From Chloroflexota bacterium (GTDB lineage Bacteria; Chloroflexota; UBA11872): 64,000 nucleotides of DNA. A model generated the notes under the pieces. That model was not told the DNA's origin and did not search any database. It saw only the letters and a list, made by a program, of their open reading frames with translations. How positions within the stretch are numbered: position 1 is the stretch's first letter; every line of letters begins with the position of its first letter. The stretch is from positions 23,412 to 87,411 of the forward strand of contig JAJDUU010000043.1 in the NCBI GenBank assembly GCA_022826485.1. The letters run 5' to 3'. A program made the translations under genes and the position numbers. Below are positions 51,546-62,390 of this stretch, one piece after another.

Positions 51546-51719
51546 TGTTTGGCGGGTGATTGCCTTGGCTTTTTCGCAGATATTCCTGTCAATATTTGCG
51601 GGCGAACGGTACGCGGTGATAGCTTCGATTAGGTAGCTCCGGGCGTCGTGCGCTCCTACTCATCCTACGCCGCGGAGCCGGAGAGGACCGCTTCAACCTG
51701 GGACGTCCGAGGCTGCAAC

Positions 51720-52484
<765 letters not shown>

Positions 52485-52487
52485 CGA

Positions 52488-53891
<1,404 letters not shown>

Positions 53892-53951
53892 CCCGACTGG
53901 ACCCGATCAGGCTCAGCATCCGGGCCGGTACCCAACGAAGGACGCTCGCGC

Positions 53952-55277
53952 ATGGCGATTGACGCGCGGGCGCCTGGACTCACGCGTCGCAGCGTCGACG
54001 ACCTGGCGGACGCGCAGCGAGAGCCGGATTGGCTCCGCGCGCGCCGGCAAGCCGCGTGGGACCTCTATGAGGCCACGCCGAATCCGCGTCGCACCGACGA
54101 AGAGTGGCGGCGCACCGATTTGCGCTGGCTGCAGTGGGAGTCGCTGACGCCGTCGACGCCACAGGATGTCGTTGGCGGCGTGCCGGCGGCGGTGCCAACG
54201 GCGGCGCTGTCGCCCAGCATCACGGTGCTGGTGAGCGCCGCCGGCGCCCGGGTGATCGACGTCAGTCCAGAAGCCCAGAGCGCCGGCGTGGTCGCGCTGG
54301 ATCTGGCGGAGGCCGCGCGCTCGCGGCCGGAACTGGTGCGCGACCACCTGAGCACGACCGCCGTGTCGCCCGAGCAGGGCAAGTTTCAAGCCCTCAACGC
54401 CGCCCTGTGGCAGGGGGGCGCGCTGGTGCACGTGCCGCGAGGCGCGGTGCTGGCGCAACCGATCCTGGTGGTCGCCTGCGGCGACGCGGCGCTGCAACAG
54501 CCGCATCTGCTGGCGTCGCTGGGCGAGGGGGCCCAGGCGTCGATCGTGGAGTGGTGGGCCGACTCGGAGGCCGGCTCGCCGGCGCTCGTCAACGGCGCGA
54601 CCGAGCTATTCGTGGCTTCCGGCGCGCAACTCACGTACGCGCACGTTCAGGCGCTGGCGCTCGATGCGCGATCAGTGCTTTCGCAGCGCGCCGTCGTGGG
54701 CCGCGACGCCACGCTCGCCAGCACCAACGTGACCGTCGGCGGACGCTTTCACAAAGCGCGGGTCGAGGCGAGCCTGGTCGAGCCGGGAGCCAATGTGGTC
54801 TTGAACGGGGCGTTCAGGCTTGGCCGCCGGCAGTTCGTGGATCACCACACCACGCAGGAACATCTGGCGACGGACGGCACGAGCGACCTGCTGTTTGCCG
54901 GGGTGCTCGATGGCCGCGCCCGCTCGGTCTACGCCGGCACGATCGTCGTGGATCCCGAGGCCCAACGCACCAACGCCTACCAGAACAACCGCAACCTGCT
55001 GCTCAACAGCGGTACGCGCGCCGACTCGATCCCGCGGCTGGAGATCATGGCCGACGACGTGCGCTGCACGCACGGCGCGACGACGTCGACGCTAGAGCCC
55101 AGCCACCTCTACTACCTGCGCTCGCGTGGCCTATCCGAGGCCCAGGCGCGAGAATTGATCGTGGAGGGCTACTTCGAGGCCGTGCTGGACCGAGTGCCCC
55201 ACGAGGGCGTGCGCGACGTGCTGCGCGAAGTGCTGACCGGGCAGACGCCGGCCGACCGGGACGCCGCGGGAAACTGA
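53952..55277 (+). CDS. sufD: Fe-S cluster assembly protein SufD
   Basis: 441 residues, paralogue of SufB. Right-handed helix core with YAHVQALALDARSVLSQ, FVDHHTTQEHLATDG, and the SufB/D end RSRGLSEAQARELIVEGYF. The N-terminal half is more divergent. 60 bases follow sufB; the ATG is at 53952. Confidence 0.95.
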   Translation: MAIDARAPGLTRRSVDDLADAQREPDWLRARRQAAWDLYEATPNPRRTDEEWRRTDLRWLQWESLTPSTPQDVVGGVPAAVPTAALSPSITVLVSAAGARVIDVSPEAQSAGVVALDLAEAARSRPELVRDHLSTTAVSPEQGKFQALNAALWQGGALVHVPRGAVLAQPILVVACGDAALQQPHLLASLGEGAQASIVEWWADSEAGSPALVNGATELFVASGAQLTYAHVQALALDARSVLSQRAVVGRDATLASTNVTVGGRFHKARVEASLVEPGANVVLNGAFRLGRRQFVDHHTTQEHLATDGTSDLLFAGVLDGRARSVYAGTIVVDPEAQRTNAYQNNRNLLLNSGTRADSIPRLEIMADDVRCTHGATTSTLEPSHLYYLRSRGLSEAQARELIVEGYFEAVLDRVPHEGVRDVLREVLTGQTPADRDAAGN

Positions 55278-55281
55278 GCCG

Positions 55282-55620
55282 ATGAGCCCACCACCGGCGG
55301 CGGACGGTTACGTTGACGTTGGTCCAATCGAATCGGTTCCCGCAGGCAGCAAGGCGGCGGTGGAGCTCGATGGCGAGCCGGTCGGCCTGTACAACGTCGA
55401 CGGCGAGATCTTCGCCATGGACGATCTCTGCACGCACGACGAGGCCTACCTATCAGAGGGTGACTTCAACCCATCGGCGGGCACCGTTCGCTGTCCCAGA
55501 CACAGCTCCCACTTCGACGTGCGCACGGGGCGTCCGCGAACGCTGCCGGCCATCCTGCCGGTGCAGGTCTACGAGACGAAAGTCGAGCACGGCCGCATCC
55601 TGGTGTTGTTCGATACTTAG
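55282..55620 (+). CDS. Rieske-type ferredoxin
   Basis: 112 residues with the Rieske 2Fe-2S motif CTH (C-x-H) at about 53-55 and CPRHSSHFD (C-x2-H) at about 71-79. This soluble Rieske ferredoxin sits in the suf operon between sufD and sufS; such insertions occur in Actinobacteria and Chloroflexi and may supply electrons. ATG overlaps nothing; five bases from sufD. Confidence 0.9.
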   Translation: MSPPPAADGYVDVGPIESVPAGSKAAVELDGEPVGLYNVDGEIFAMDDLCTHDEAYLSEGDFNPSAGTVRCPRHSSHFDVRTGRPRTLPAILPVQVYETKVEHGRILVLFDT

Positions 55621-55623
55621 AAC

Positions 55624-56901
55624 ATGAGCACCTCGATCCGCGGCGCCGCGACGCCAGCCGCCCGGACCGCCCCACTCGACGCCGCGGCGCTGAGGCGCGA
55701 TTTCCCGATCCTGGCCCAGGAAGTTCGTGGGAAACCGCTGGTCTACCTGGACAACGCGGCGACCTCCCAAAAGCCGCGGGTGGTCATCGACGCGCTCCGG
55801 GAGTACTACGAGACCACCAACGCCAACATCCACCGCGGCATCCATGACCTCAGCGAGAAGAGCACCGCGGCCTACGAGGACGCGCGGGTGCGGGTGGCCG
55901 GCTTCATCAACGCCGCCCGTCCGCATGAGGTGATCTTCACTCGCGGGACGACGGACGGCATCAACATGCTGGCCCGCGCGTGGGGCGACGCGAACGTCAC
56001 ATCCGGCAACGAGATTCTGCTGACGGAGGTCGAGCACCACAGCAATCTGGTCCCCTGGCAAGAGCTGGCCAAGCGACGCGACGCGCGGCTGCGGTTCATT
56101 CCCACCGATCCCGCCGGCGTCATTGACCTGGACGCCTTTGCGGGAATGCTGGGTCCGCAAACCAAGCTGGTGGCGGTGCACCACGTCTCCAACGTGCTCG
56201 GCGTGATTGCGCCGGTGGCTGCAATGGCCCGCCTGGCGCACGAGCACGGCGCCGTCATTGCCATTGACGGGGCGCAATCGGCGCCGCACATGCCGGTGGA
56301 CGTGCAGGCGCTCGACGTGGACTTCCTGACGTTTTCGGGACACAAGATGGCCGGCCCGACCGGCATTGGCGTCCTCTACGGCAAGGAACACCTGCTCGAG
56401 GCGATGGAGCCGGCGCATTTCGGCGGCAGCATGATTCGTGCGGTGGAGCTGGAATCTTCCACCTGGGCGGACCTGCCGTACAAGTTCGAGGGCGGCACGC
56501 CCAATATCGCCGGCGCGATCGGCCTGGGCGTGGCGGTGGACTACCTGGATGGCATCGGCATGGATGCGATCGACGCTCATGCACGCCAGCTCGGGGCCTA
56601 TGCAGTCAACGTGCTCAGCGACATGCCGGGCGTGACGGTCCACGGACCCGACGCCGACGGGGAACGCGGCGGGGTGGTGTCGTTCACGGTGGAGGATTTG
56701 CATCCGCACGACGTGGGCACGGTGCTCGACGGCGAGGGCGTCGCCATCCGCGCCGGCCACCACTGCGCGCAGCCGCTGATGCGCAAGTTGGGCGTTCACG
56801 CAACCGCGCGCGCCAGCGTCTACCTCTACAACACGACCGACGAGATCGACTGTCTGGTCGAGAGCGTGGTCAAGGCACAGCGCTTCTTCGGCACCGTCTG
56901 A
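55624..56901 (+). CDS. sufS: Cysteine desulfurase SufS
   Basis: 425 residues, group II desulfurase. PLP sites: AIDGAQSAPHMPVDV, Lys in TFSGHKMAGPTG and active Cys in RAGHHCAQPLM. It transfers sulfur from cysteine to the SufU/SufBCD system. Start ATG three bases after the Rieske gene. Confidence 0.96.
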   Translation: MSTSIRGAATPAARTAPLDAAALRRDFPILAQEVRGKPLVYLDNAATSQKPRVVIDALREYYETTNANIHRGIHDLSEKSTAAYEDARVRVAGFINAARPHEVIFTRGTTDGINMLARAWGDANVTSGNEILLTEVEHHSNLVPWQELAKRRDARLRFIPTDPAGVIDLDAFAGMLGPQTKLVAVHHVSNVLGVIAPVAAMARLAHEHGAVIAIDGAQSAPHMPVDVQALDVDFLTFSGHKMAGPTGIGVLYGKEHLLEAMEPAHFGGSMIRAVELESSTWADLPYKFEGGTPNIAGAIGLGVAVDYLDGIGMDAIDAHARQLGAYAVNVLSDMPGVTVHGPDADGERGGVVSFTVEDLHPHDVGTVLDGEGVAIRAGHHCAQPLMRKLGVHATARASVYLYNTTDEIDCLVESVVKAQRFFGTV

Positions 56902-56902
56902 C

Positions 56903-57367
56903 ATGGCGCTCGACGACCTCTACCGCGAAGTGATCATGGATCACTACAAGCGCCCACGAAACCGCGGCATGCTCAAATGTGCGGAGGTGGTGGTCGAAGG
57001 GGCAAACCCGCTCTGCGGCGACGATGTCACGCTCTGGCTCGAAATCGACGACGAGACGGTCACCAAGGTGCGCTTCGCCGGGCATGGCTGCTCCATCAGC
57101 CAGGCGTCGGCGTCGATTATGACGGAAGCGATTGAGGGACGGTCGCTCGAGGAGATCGACGAAATCGTGCAGGCCCTGCGCGGCATGATGCTCGAGGGCG
57201 AGCAGCCCAACGAGGAGCTGCTGGGCGACGGCATCGCCCTGGAAGGCGTGCGGCAGTTTCCGGTGCGGATCAAGTGCGCCGTGCTGGGGTGGAACACGCT
57301 GAGCTTGGGGCTGCGGCAGTTTGCCGAATCCGGCGGCAAGCCCGTCGAGGCGCACCATCGCGAGTAG
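56903..57367 (+). CDS. sufU: SufU-type sulfur transfer protein
   Basis: 154 residues of the SufU/IscU fold. Conserved Cys/Asp: NPLCGDDVTLW, GHGCSISQASASIMTEAI and IKCAVLGWNTL. SufU partners use zinc-ligand swapping with SufS. It follows sufS by one base. End of the suf operon; the next intact gene is the zinc-ribbon gene at 57742. Confidence 0.95.
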   Translation: MALDDLYREVIMDHYKRPRNRGMLKCAEVVVEGANPLCGDDVTLWLEIDDETVTKVRFAGHGCSISQASASIMTEAIEGRSLEEIDEIVQALRGMMLEGEQPNEELLGDGIALEGVRQFPVRIKCAVLGWNTLSLGLRQFAESGGKPVEAHHRE

Positions 57368-57392
57368 CAGGAGCCGCCGTGCCCAGCTTGAC

Positions 57393-57733
57393 ATGGGAAA
57401 CCGCCACCCGTGTAGGCACAAGCGGCTGGAAGCCGACGGGATCCAGCCCTACAATGCCACCATCTATCAGGTGACCGACGATTCCATGATCCCGACGCTG
57501 CCCGACGGCAGGCGCATCCTCGTTGACACGGGAAAATCCACGCCCCGGCCGAACTGCCTGTTCGTATCGACGCCTCCGGGAATCTGCTCGTCAAGCGGTT
57601 CAATCAGGCGGGCGACGTGTTCTGGTGGTCCTGCGACAACCCTGCCTACCACCCGATTGCCCACGACGAGACGGTTGAGGTGCGGGGCCTAATGCGCTGG
57701 AGCATGCGGCGGTTCGACGACCACGGGAACTAG
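57393..57733 (+). pseudogene. Frameshifted S24 peptidase (LexA-like C-terminal domain)
   Basis: The first part reads YQVTDDSMIPTLPDGRRIL, an S24 self-cleaving protease motif with the catalytic Ser. The frame then breaks near 57560; the expected second part, GNLLVKRFNQAGDVFWW with the catalytic Lys, continues in another frame to the TAG at 57731. A one-base deletion would join them, so it is a decayed gene or a sequencing error. No HTH domain precedes it. Typical of phage or plasmid repressors. Confidence 0.7.
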
Positions 57734-57741
57734 GGCGGGCG

Positions 57742-57963
57742 GTGATCTGGTGGGTCTATGCGAGTCCAGCGGCGAATCGTGCGCGCCTGCACGTCACCGA
57801 GTGCCCGCACTGTGACAACGGCACTAGGTGGGACCCCGACGGCTGGCATGGGCCGTACGCGACATCGGGCGAGGCCATCGCCGCCATGCAGGAGCTTGGA
57901 CGTCCCGATAGCGATGTCTGCGGAACGCCTCGATGCCGTGCCGCCGTGCTGACCCGGCGATAG
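57742..57963 (+). CDS. Small zinc-ribbon-like protein
   Basis: 73 residues. Two Cys pairs (ECPHCDNG and CGTPRC) and the pattern WHGPYATSGEAIAAMQEL recur in small accessory proteins next to mobile elements; I cannot name a function. GTG start with GGGCGG upstream. Confidence 0.6.
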   Translation: MIWWVYASPAANRARLHVTECPHCDNGTRWDPDGWHGPYATSGEAIAAMQELGRPDSDVCGTPRCRAAVLTRR

Positions 57964-57972
57964 ACGCGCGGC

Positions 57973-59310
57973 ATGGCCGAGGCCAACTTCGCCAATCGGA
58001 CGCTGTTTCACGGCGACAACCTGGACTTCCTGCGTGGCATGAACTCCGGCACCGTCCACCTGATTGCGACCGACCCGCCGTTCAACAAGGGCCGCGACTT
58101 TCACGCGACGCCGGACTCGCTGGCGAGCGGCGCGAAGTTCCAGGATCGCTGGTCGTGGGCCGACGACGTGGAGGGCGAATGGGTCGACCAGATTCAAGAC
58201 GACTGGCCCGCCGTGTGGGAAGTCATCGACGCGGCGCGGGCGGCGTGGGGCGACGACATGGCGGCGTTCCTGTGCTTCATGGGCGTGCGGCTGATCGAGA
58301 TGCGGCGCGTGCTGCGAGACGACGGGAGCCTGTATCTCCACTGCGACCCGACGGCGAGCCACTACCTCAAGGCGTTGCTCGATGCGATCTTCGGGCGGCG
58401 GAACTTCGTGGGGCACATCATCTGGAACAAACAGGATGGTGTGAAGAGTCGAACACACTGGGGGAACGAGAACGACGCCATTCTGTGCTTTGCGAAGGCA
58501 CTCCGTCGCCACACGTTCAATGCCCGAGACCCGGCGTGCCGCAAGCCGTTCGCCGACATCAGCTTGGCGATGCATTTCAACAAGACCGATGGCGATGGTC
58601 GGGCCTACCGCGAGCGGATCGTGAATGGCAAGCGCTACGTCTATTACGCAGACGAGGGCCGGTTCATTGGCAATCTCTGGAATGACATATCGTCAATGCA
58701 GGCGAATACGCCGATCATGCGCGAGTCGATGGGTTACCCCACCCAAAAGCCGCTGGCCCTCTACGAGCGCATCATTGCGGCCAGCAGCAACTCCGGCGAC
58801 ATCGTGCTCGACCCGTTCGCGGGCTGCGCCACCACGCCCATCGCCGCCGAACGCTTGGGCCGCCAGTGGGTCGCGATGGATATCTGGGAGGGCGCCGCCG
58901 ATATCGTCCGCCAGCGCCTCGCCGACAACCGGCAGCTGCTCACCGACGCCGACCCGCAGATCCACTACGCCACCGAGCCGCCGGAGCGCACCGACGAGGG
59001 CGAGGCCGCCGTGCCGTTTCTGCAAGTCACTGAGCGCTATGCCGAGCCGGAGGGTCCGCGCATGAGCCGCGCCGCCATGTACGACCACCTGCTCGCGCAG
59101 TACGGCCCACGCTGCCAGGGCTGCGACCGCACCTTCGACGACCCGCGCTATCTCGAACTCGATCACAACACGCCACGCTCAGACGGTGGCTTGTATCACA
59201 TCACGAATCGCGTGCTGTTGTGCGGGCCATGCAACCTGCTCAAGTCGAACCAATACACCCTGTCCGGCCTGCGCCGCCAAAATCAACGGCTGGGGTATAT
59301 GGCGCAGTGA
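57973..59310 (+). CDS. DNA methyltransferase fused to HNH endonuclease
   Basis: 445 residues. Amino-methyltransferase with motif IV TDPPFNKGRD near residue 37 and motif I LDPFAGCATTPIAAERLG near 280; this order is that of beta-class N4/N6 enzymes. GDNLDFLRG and WVAMDIWEGA lie at the edges. The last 65 residues are an HNH nuclease: C-x2-C (CQGC), ELDHNTPRSDGG, NRVLLC and CNLL. A single protein with modification and cleavage parts is a one-gene restriction-modification candidate. Target sequence unknown. Confidence 0.88.
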   Translation: MAEANFANRTLFHGDNLDFLRGMNSGTVHLIATDPPFNKGRDFHATPDSLASGAKFQDRWSWADDVEGEWVDQIQDDWPAVWEVIDAARAAWGDDMAAFLCFMGVRLIEMRRVLRDDGSLYLHCDPTASHYLKALLDAIFGRRNFVGHIIWNKQDGVKSRTHWGNENDAILCFAKALRRHTFNARDPACRKPFADISLAMHFNKTDGDGRAYRERIVNGKRYVYYADEGRFIGNLWNDISSMQANTPIMRESMGYPTQKPLALYERIIAASSNSGDIVLDPFAGCATTPIAAERLGRQWVAMDIWEGAADIVRQRLADNRQLLTDADPQIHYATEPPERTDEGEAAVPFLQVTERYAEPEGPRMSRAAMYDHLLAQYGPRCQGCDRTFDDPRYLELDHNTPRSDGGLYHITNRVLLCGPCNLLKSNQYTLSGLRRQNQRLGYMAQ

Positions 59311-59723
59311 CGAGCAGGACAGGCCGCTGCGTTGACTGCGGGTTTCTCACGCGGCGAGGATTGGTCGACCGGACCGTGACGATGTTGACCGAGAGTGACC
59401 GCGCCTACATCGACGAACATTCTCACAATCTCGACAAATTCCTCTATTGCTTCCTCGAACTCGACACGTTCAAATACGAGCGCGTCAGGGAGAAAATCGA
59501 CTGTCCGTCCTACATTAAGCGCGTCCCTGGCCAGACTCCGGCGTACCACCTGGAAAAACAGCAAGCACTTGCAGTTCGACATGAGGCGGAGCACGCGGCG
59601 GATCGCCAGCGGCGACAAGGGTGGATCATTGCCGGGATCACGGTGACCGCAGTCGTCGTAGGCGGGGTCGTCTCAGCCATTATCGGTGCCCTCATCGGTC
59701 GCGGCACTTTCTTTCCGCCCTAA
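59307..59723 (+). CDS. Small protein with CxxC and C-terminal membrane helix
   Basis: About 138 residues, no family recognised. Begins with a zinc-knuckle-like CVDCGF, then a mixed charged region and a C-terminal helix IIAGITVTAVVVGGVVSAII. The GTG overlaps the methyltransferase stop (GTGA at 59307); a longer upstream frame lies inside that gene. Could be a companion of the methyltransferase-HNH protein. Confidence 0.6.
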   Translation: MTSRTGRCVDCGFLTRRGLVDRTVTMLTESDRAYIDEHSHNLDKFLYCFLELDTFKYERVREKIDCPSYIKRVPGQTPAYHLEKQQALAVRHEAEHAADRQRRQGWIIAGITVTAVVVGGVVSAIIGALIGRGTFFPP

Positions 59724-59771
59724 AATGCTGCAATACCTCATGACCCAACTCGGCCAGCGCGTGGCCTAGCC

Positions 59772-60365
59772 ATGAAGTTGCCGCACCACACCAGTTGGCG
59801 GGTAGGAAAAATGCGAGAAGTTCTACGTGCAAGGATTTGGTTAGGCCCCCTTCTGACGGTCGTCTTCGTCATCCTCGTGGACGCTTTGCGGGACGAAGGC
59901 GTGAGCGCCCTGGTGATCCTTATCGCAATCGGTGCGGGTTTCGTTCTCGCGGTCATTCTTAGATTGGCCGAGTCTGTTTGGGCTGGATTTGATAGAAGAG
60001 CCAGAGACAACTGGAAGGCTCGTAACTCCCTACGCGAGAACCTCCCCAACTTCCGAGCAGCAGCGCAAGTGCGAAGCCAGATTCGGGTGTTGGCCGAAGG
60101 CATACACGGGAATCAACCTGGCAGCTTGACCTTGCATACCTTGGATAGGCTGGGTGTTCCTTATCCGTCGAAAAGCGATTTTCCTGAATCGCAAGGCCAA
60201 GACTACGTGCGTGCGTGGCGCGACTTCATCAGGCAACTGCTGCCGCTCGCCCAGAATGGGGACATCAAAGCGGTGCGCCGCTTGTGGCCCGATATGCGTA
60301 ACCCTCCCGATATGCGTAACCCTCTTGGTCGTCTGAAACGATGGTGGCGTCGGGTTGGCGGCTGA
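59772..60365 (+). CDS. Membrane protein of unknown function
   Basis: 197 residues. Two hydrophobic helices near the N-terminus (WLGPLLTVVFVILVDAL and ALVILIAIGAGFVLAVIL) precede a soluble helical region. Near the end PDMRNP occurs twice in tandem (an 18-base duplication at about 60291-60326). No family recognised. Confidence 0.6.
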   Translation: MKLPHHTSWRVGKMREVLRARIWLGPLLTVVFVILVDALRDEGVSALVILIAIGAGFVLAVILRLAESVWAGFDRRARDNWKARNSLRENLPNFRAAAQVRSQIRVLAEGIHGNQPGSLTLHTLDRLGVPYPSKSDFPESQGQDYVRAWRDFIRQLLPLAQNGDIKAVRRLWPDMRNPPDMRNPLGRLKRWWRRVGG

Positions 60366-60385
60366 CGCCGACTGGCTACCCCGCC

Positions 60386-60742
60386 ATGCCTTGCGAGCAA
60401 CGATGCCACGACACCGGGGTCACGTGCGACCGCTGCGGCGTGCCTGCGCCGTTCGTCGCCCAGAATCTAAGCGGTCGTCTTTCGCCCCGTGCGCATGAGG
60501 CTCTCGCGTCCGACCAGGAGCCGATCCGACCGCCCCGTCAACGTGACATTGATCACTTGTTCGACTACGACTCGGTACGGGACCCCAATTGGGACGTGAG
60601 GCGACAACGGGACCCCAATTGGGACGTGAGGCGACAACTGGGGCCTGCCGACCCTCGCTATACCGACCTGCCGGAACCTCGCGATTGGGACGCCTACGGC
60701 AACAGCCCGCGAACACAGACGACGAACGGAGGACGCGAATAA
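60386..60742 (+). CDS. Small Cys-rich protein with internal tandem duplication
   Basis: 118 residues. An N-terminal zinc-type cluster (PCEQRC, TCDRCG), then a hydrophilic region in which DPNWDVRRQ is repeated by a 30-base tandem duplication (60583-60642). Unknown family. ATG at 60386. Confidence 0.5.
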   Translation: MPCEQRCHDTGVTCDRCGVPAPFVAQNLSGRLSPRAHEALASDQEPIRPPRQRDIDHLFDYDSVRDPNWDVRRQRDPNWDVRRQLGPADPRYTDLPEPRDWDAYGNSPRTQTTNGGRE

Positions 60743-60756
60743 CCGACCCGACACGA

Positions 60757-61353
60757 TTGGCGGCGGGCTGGCCCGAGCGCGAGCCGCCGCTGGTGACAAT
60801 TCTATTCGGCAAGCATGCGGGGCGCACCTATCCGCAGGCCGTGGCGGTGGCGCGGCAGGCCACGCGCTACCTGGAACAGGTCGAGGGCGCGAGCGTCCAC
60901 CACGTGGCCACGTTCGCGCGCACGGTGCCGCAGGCGAGCGCGGCGGCGCGGCTGCTCGAGCTGACGCTGAATCTCAAGGGGTCCGCGGTGTTCGACGGCG
61001 CCGGCGTGATGGTGCCGAGCAAGTACACGGCCCAGCAGGTGCTGGACTGCTACCGCAAGGCGTGCCTGTGCGACGACCACACGGCCCACTGCCATGTCGT
61101 CATCAACGACCCGTTCAGCCAGCGGGGCGAATTCGGCCTCGGCTATCTCCACGACCGCCAGAGCGACCGGTGGCTGCTCCCCTGCCGCCTGATCAACAAG
61201 GCGTATTTGGATTTTGACCGCCAGCATCCGGCAAGCGCCGTGAATCTCGTCCAGGCGGCGGCCGTCAAAAGCGTCTCGCAGTGGTGCCCGTACTTCGAGG
61301 CCGCGGCGTTCCGGCCGTTGCTGGTCATCGCCGACGAACGGAGGCCCGCATGA
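60757..61353 (+). CDS. Hypothetical protein
   Basis: About 198 residues. Cys-rich middle (CYRKACLCDDHTAHCH), conserved-looking ILFGKHAGRTYPQAVAVARQ. No family recognised. Start unclear: TTG at 60757, GTG at 60793, or an ATA overlapping the previous stop (GGAGGA five bases upstream) are all possible. Confidence 0.5.
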   Translation: MAAGWPEREPPLVTILFGKHAGRTYPQAVAVARQATRYLEQVEGASVHHVATFARTVPQASAAARLLELTLNLKGSAVFDGAGVMVPSKYTAQQVLDCYRKACLCDDHTAHCHVVINDPFSQRGEFGLGYLHDRQSDRWLLPCRLINKAYLDFDRQHPASAVNLVQAAAVKSVSQWCPYFEAAAFRPLLVIADERRPA

Positions 61354-61457
61354 ACACTGACGGCATCCTGAAATGCATCCTTGTGGCCCTCGTCTTCTTC
61401 GTTGCCGGGATGGCGGTGGCCATCGTCGTGGTGCTGGGCCTCACTCTGTTCAGGTAG
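61350..61457 (+). CDS. Short membrane peptide
   Basis: 35 residues, one hydrophobic helix (ILVALVFFVAGMAVAIVVVL). ATG at 61350 has GGAGG six bases upstream and overlaps the previous stop (ATGA). Too short for many gene finders. Confidence 0.55.
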   Translation: MNTDGILKCILVALVFFVAGMAVAIVVVLGLTLFR

Positions 61458-61466
61458 GAGGTTCGC

Positions 61467-61586
61467 ATGAACGAGGCTGAAGTCATGAACAAGCACTTGC
61501 TGGTCATGGGGTGGCTCTGGTTCTGTTCGTGGTATCGGCCAACACGAACTGCCTGTGAGCGGCGTGCACCGCGCCGTTGCCGCTAG
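61467..61586 (+). CDS. Possible short peptide
   Basis: 39 codons after a good AGGAGG (61456-61461), opening MNEAEVMNKHLLVMGWLWF. The basic end looks unnatural, so it could be a frameshift remnant of a small membrane protein. Confidence 0.3.
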   Translation: MNEAEVMNKHLLVMGWLWFCSWYRPTRTACERRAPRRCR

Positions 61587-61645
61587 GCTGGCGCTCCGCT
61601 AGACTCTGCGTCCGGCCTGCGGACTGGCTGGGGGGGACGGCAACC

Positions 61646-61939
61646 ATGGCGAAGGTCCGACTTGATCACAATGTGCAGCAACGCGCCAGCTTGCGCGGCG
61701 GCTGGTTTGGCTTCCTCTCGGGCGAGAGCATGGGCAAGTCCGTGGAGCGCGCCATCATCGATCTGAACCGCCGTGGCTACCGCGTGGCCTTCATGATTCC
61801 CGACCAGTGGTCGCTGGTGCGGCGGATCCTCAACATCTTGCTCACCATCGTCACGCTGGGGTTCGTCTCCCATTCGCCGGGCATCCTGATCATCGGCGAG
61901 CTGGGCGATCCCGAACAGCCAATGCCGCCAGCGAGCTAA
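61646..61939 (+). CDS. Hypothetical small protein
   Basis: 97 residues. VQQRASLRGGWFGFLSGES precedes an Arg-rich region and one hydrophobic helix (ILNILLTIVTLGFVSH). ATG at 61646 after a G-rich site. Not recognised. Confidence 0.5.
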   Translation: MAKVRLDHNVQQRASLRGGWFGFLSGESMGKSVERAIIDLNRRGYRVAFMIPDQWSLVRRILNILLTIVTLGFVSHSPGILIIGELGDPEQPMPPAS

Positions 61940-62001
61940 CGCGACGGTCGGTCACGCATGAAGACGTGCGATGCACGGACTTGACGTCCCAGGTGGTCGC
62001 C

Positions 62002-62208
62002 ATGAGCCAGGAGAATCGGGGCGGGTCCCAAGTCTCCATCCTCAAGGTCTACGACGCCGAAGAGGTTTCCCGGACCATCCGACGCTTGGAGTGCGAGGGC
62101 CGGGCCAGAACATCGGCTGGCGGGTGGATGGGCCTGACCTTCTACCTGGAAGAGGATAGCGACGGCGACCGGTTCATCGGCTATGGAGGGACCGGCCCGG
62201 TCCAGTAG
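62002..62208 (+). CDS. Hypothetical small soluble protein
   Basis: 68 residues, no helix. VSILKVYDAEEVSRTIRRLE and GGWMGLTFYLEEDSDGD; not recognised. ATG at 62002; longer upstream frame uncertain. Confidence 0.45.
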   Translation: MSQENRGGSQVSILKVYDAEEVSRTIRRLECEGRARTSAGGWMGLTFYLEEDSDGDRFIGYGGTGPVQ

Positions 62209-62231
62209 GGTAAACGCGCAGGGAAGCACAC

Positions 62232-62348
62232 ATGATGGGAGCGCTGACCATGCGGCGGCTGCTGCTGACGATTCTGGTGATTGGCGTCTTGGCGGGAACC
62301 ACCGCCGGCGTCGTGTTCGCGCTCAACTACGAGGGTGAGGACTTCTGA
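62232..62348 (+). CDS. Short single-helix membrane protein
   Basis: 38 residues: RRLLLTILVIGVLAGTTAG helix and a polar tail EGEDF. ATG at 62232 (or 62235). Third short membrane peptide of the island. Confidence 0.5.
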   Translation: MMGALTMRRLLLTILVIGVLAGTTAGVVFALNYEGEDF

Positions 62349-62390
62349 CAAGAGTCCCCCGCATGGCCGGGCGGCACGTATCTGTGCCCG

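Larger units (their letters stand above)
51225..51719. other. 495-base divergent intergenic region before the suf operon
   Basis: No gene is seen. It contains a decayed family A copy (51343), a family C copy (51424) and a family E copy (51512). Beyond these, an AT-richer stretch at 51560-51630 (for example TCAATATTTGCGG) is the likely location of the suf promoter; I see no clear -35/-10 pair. Confidence 0.65.
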
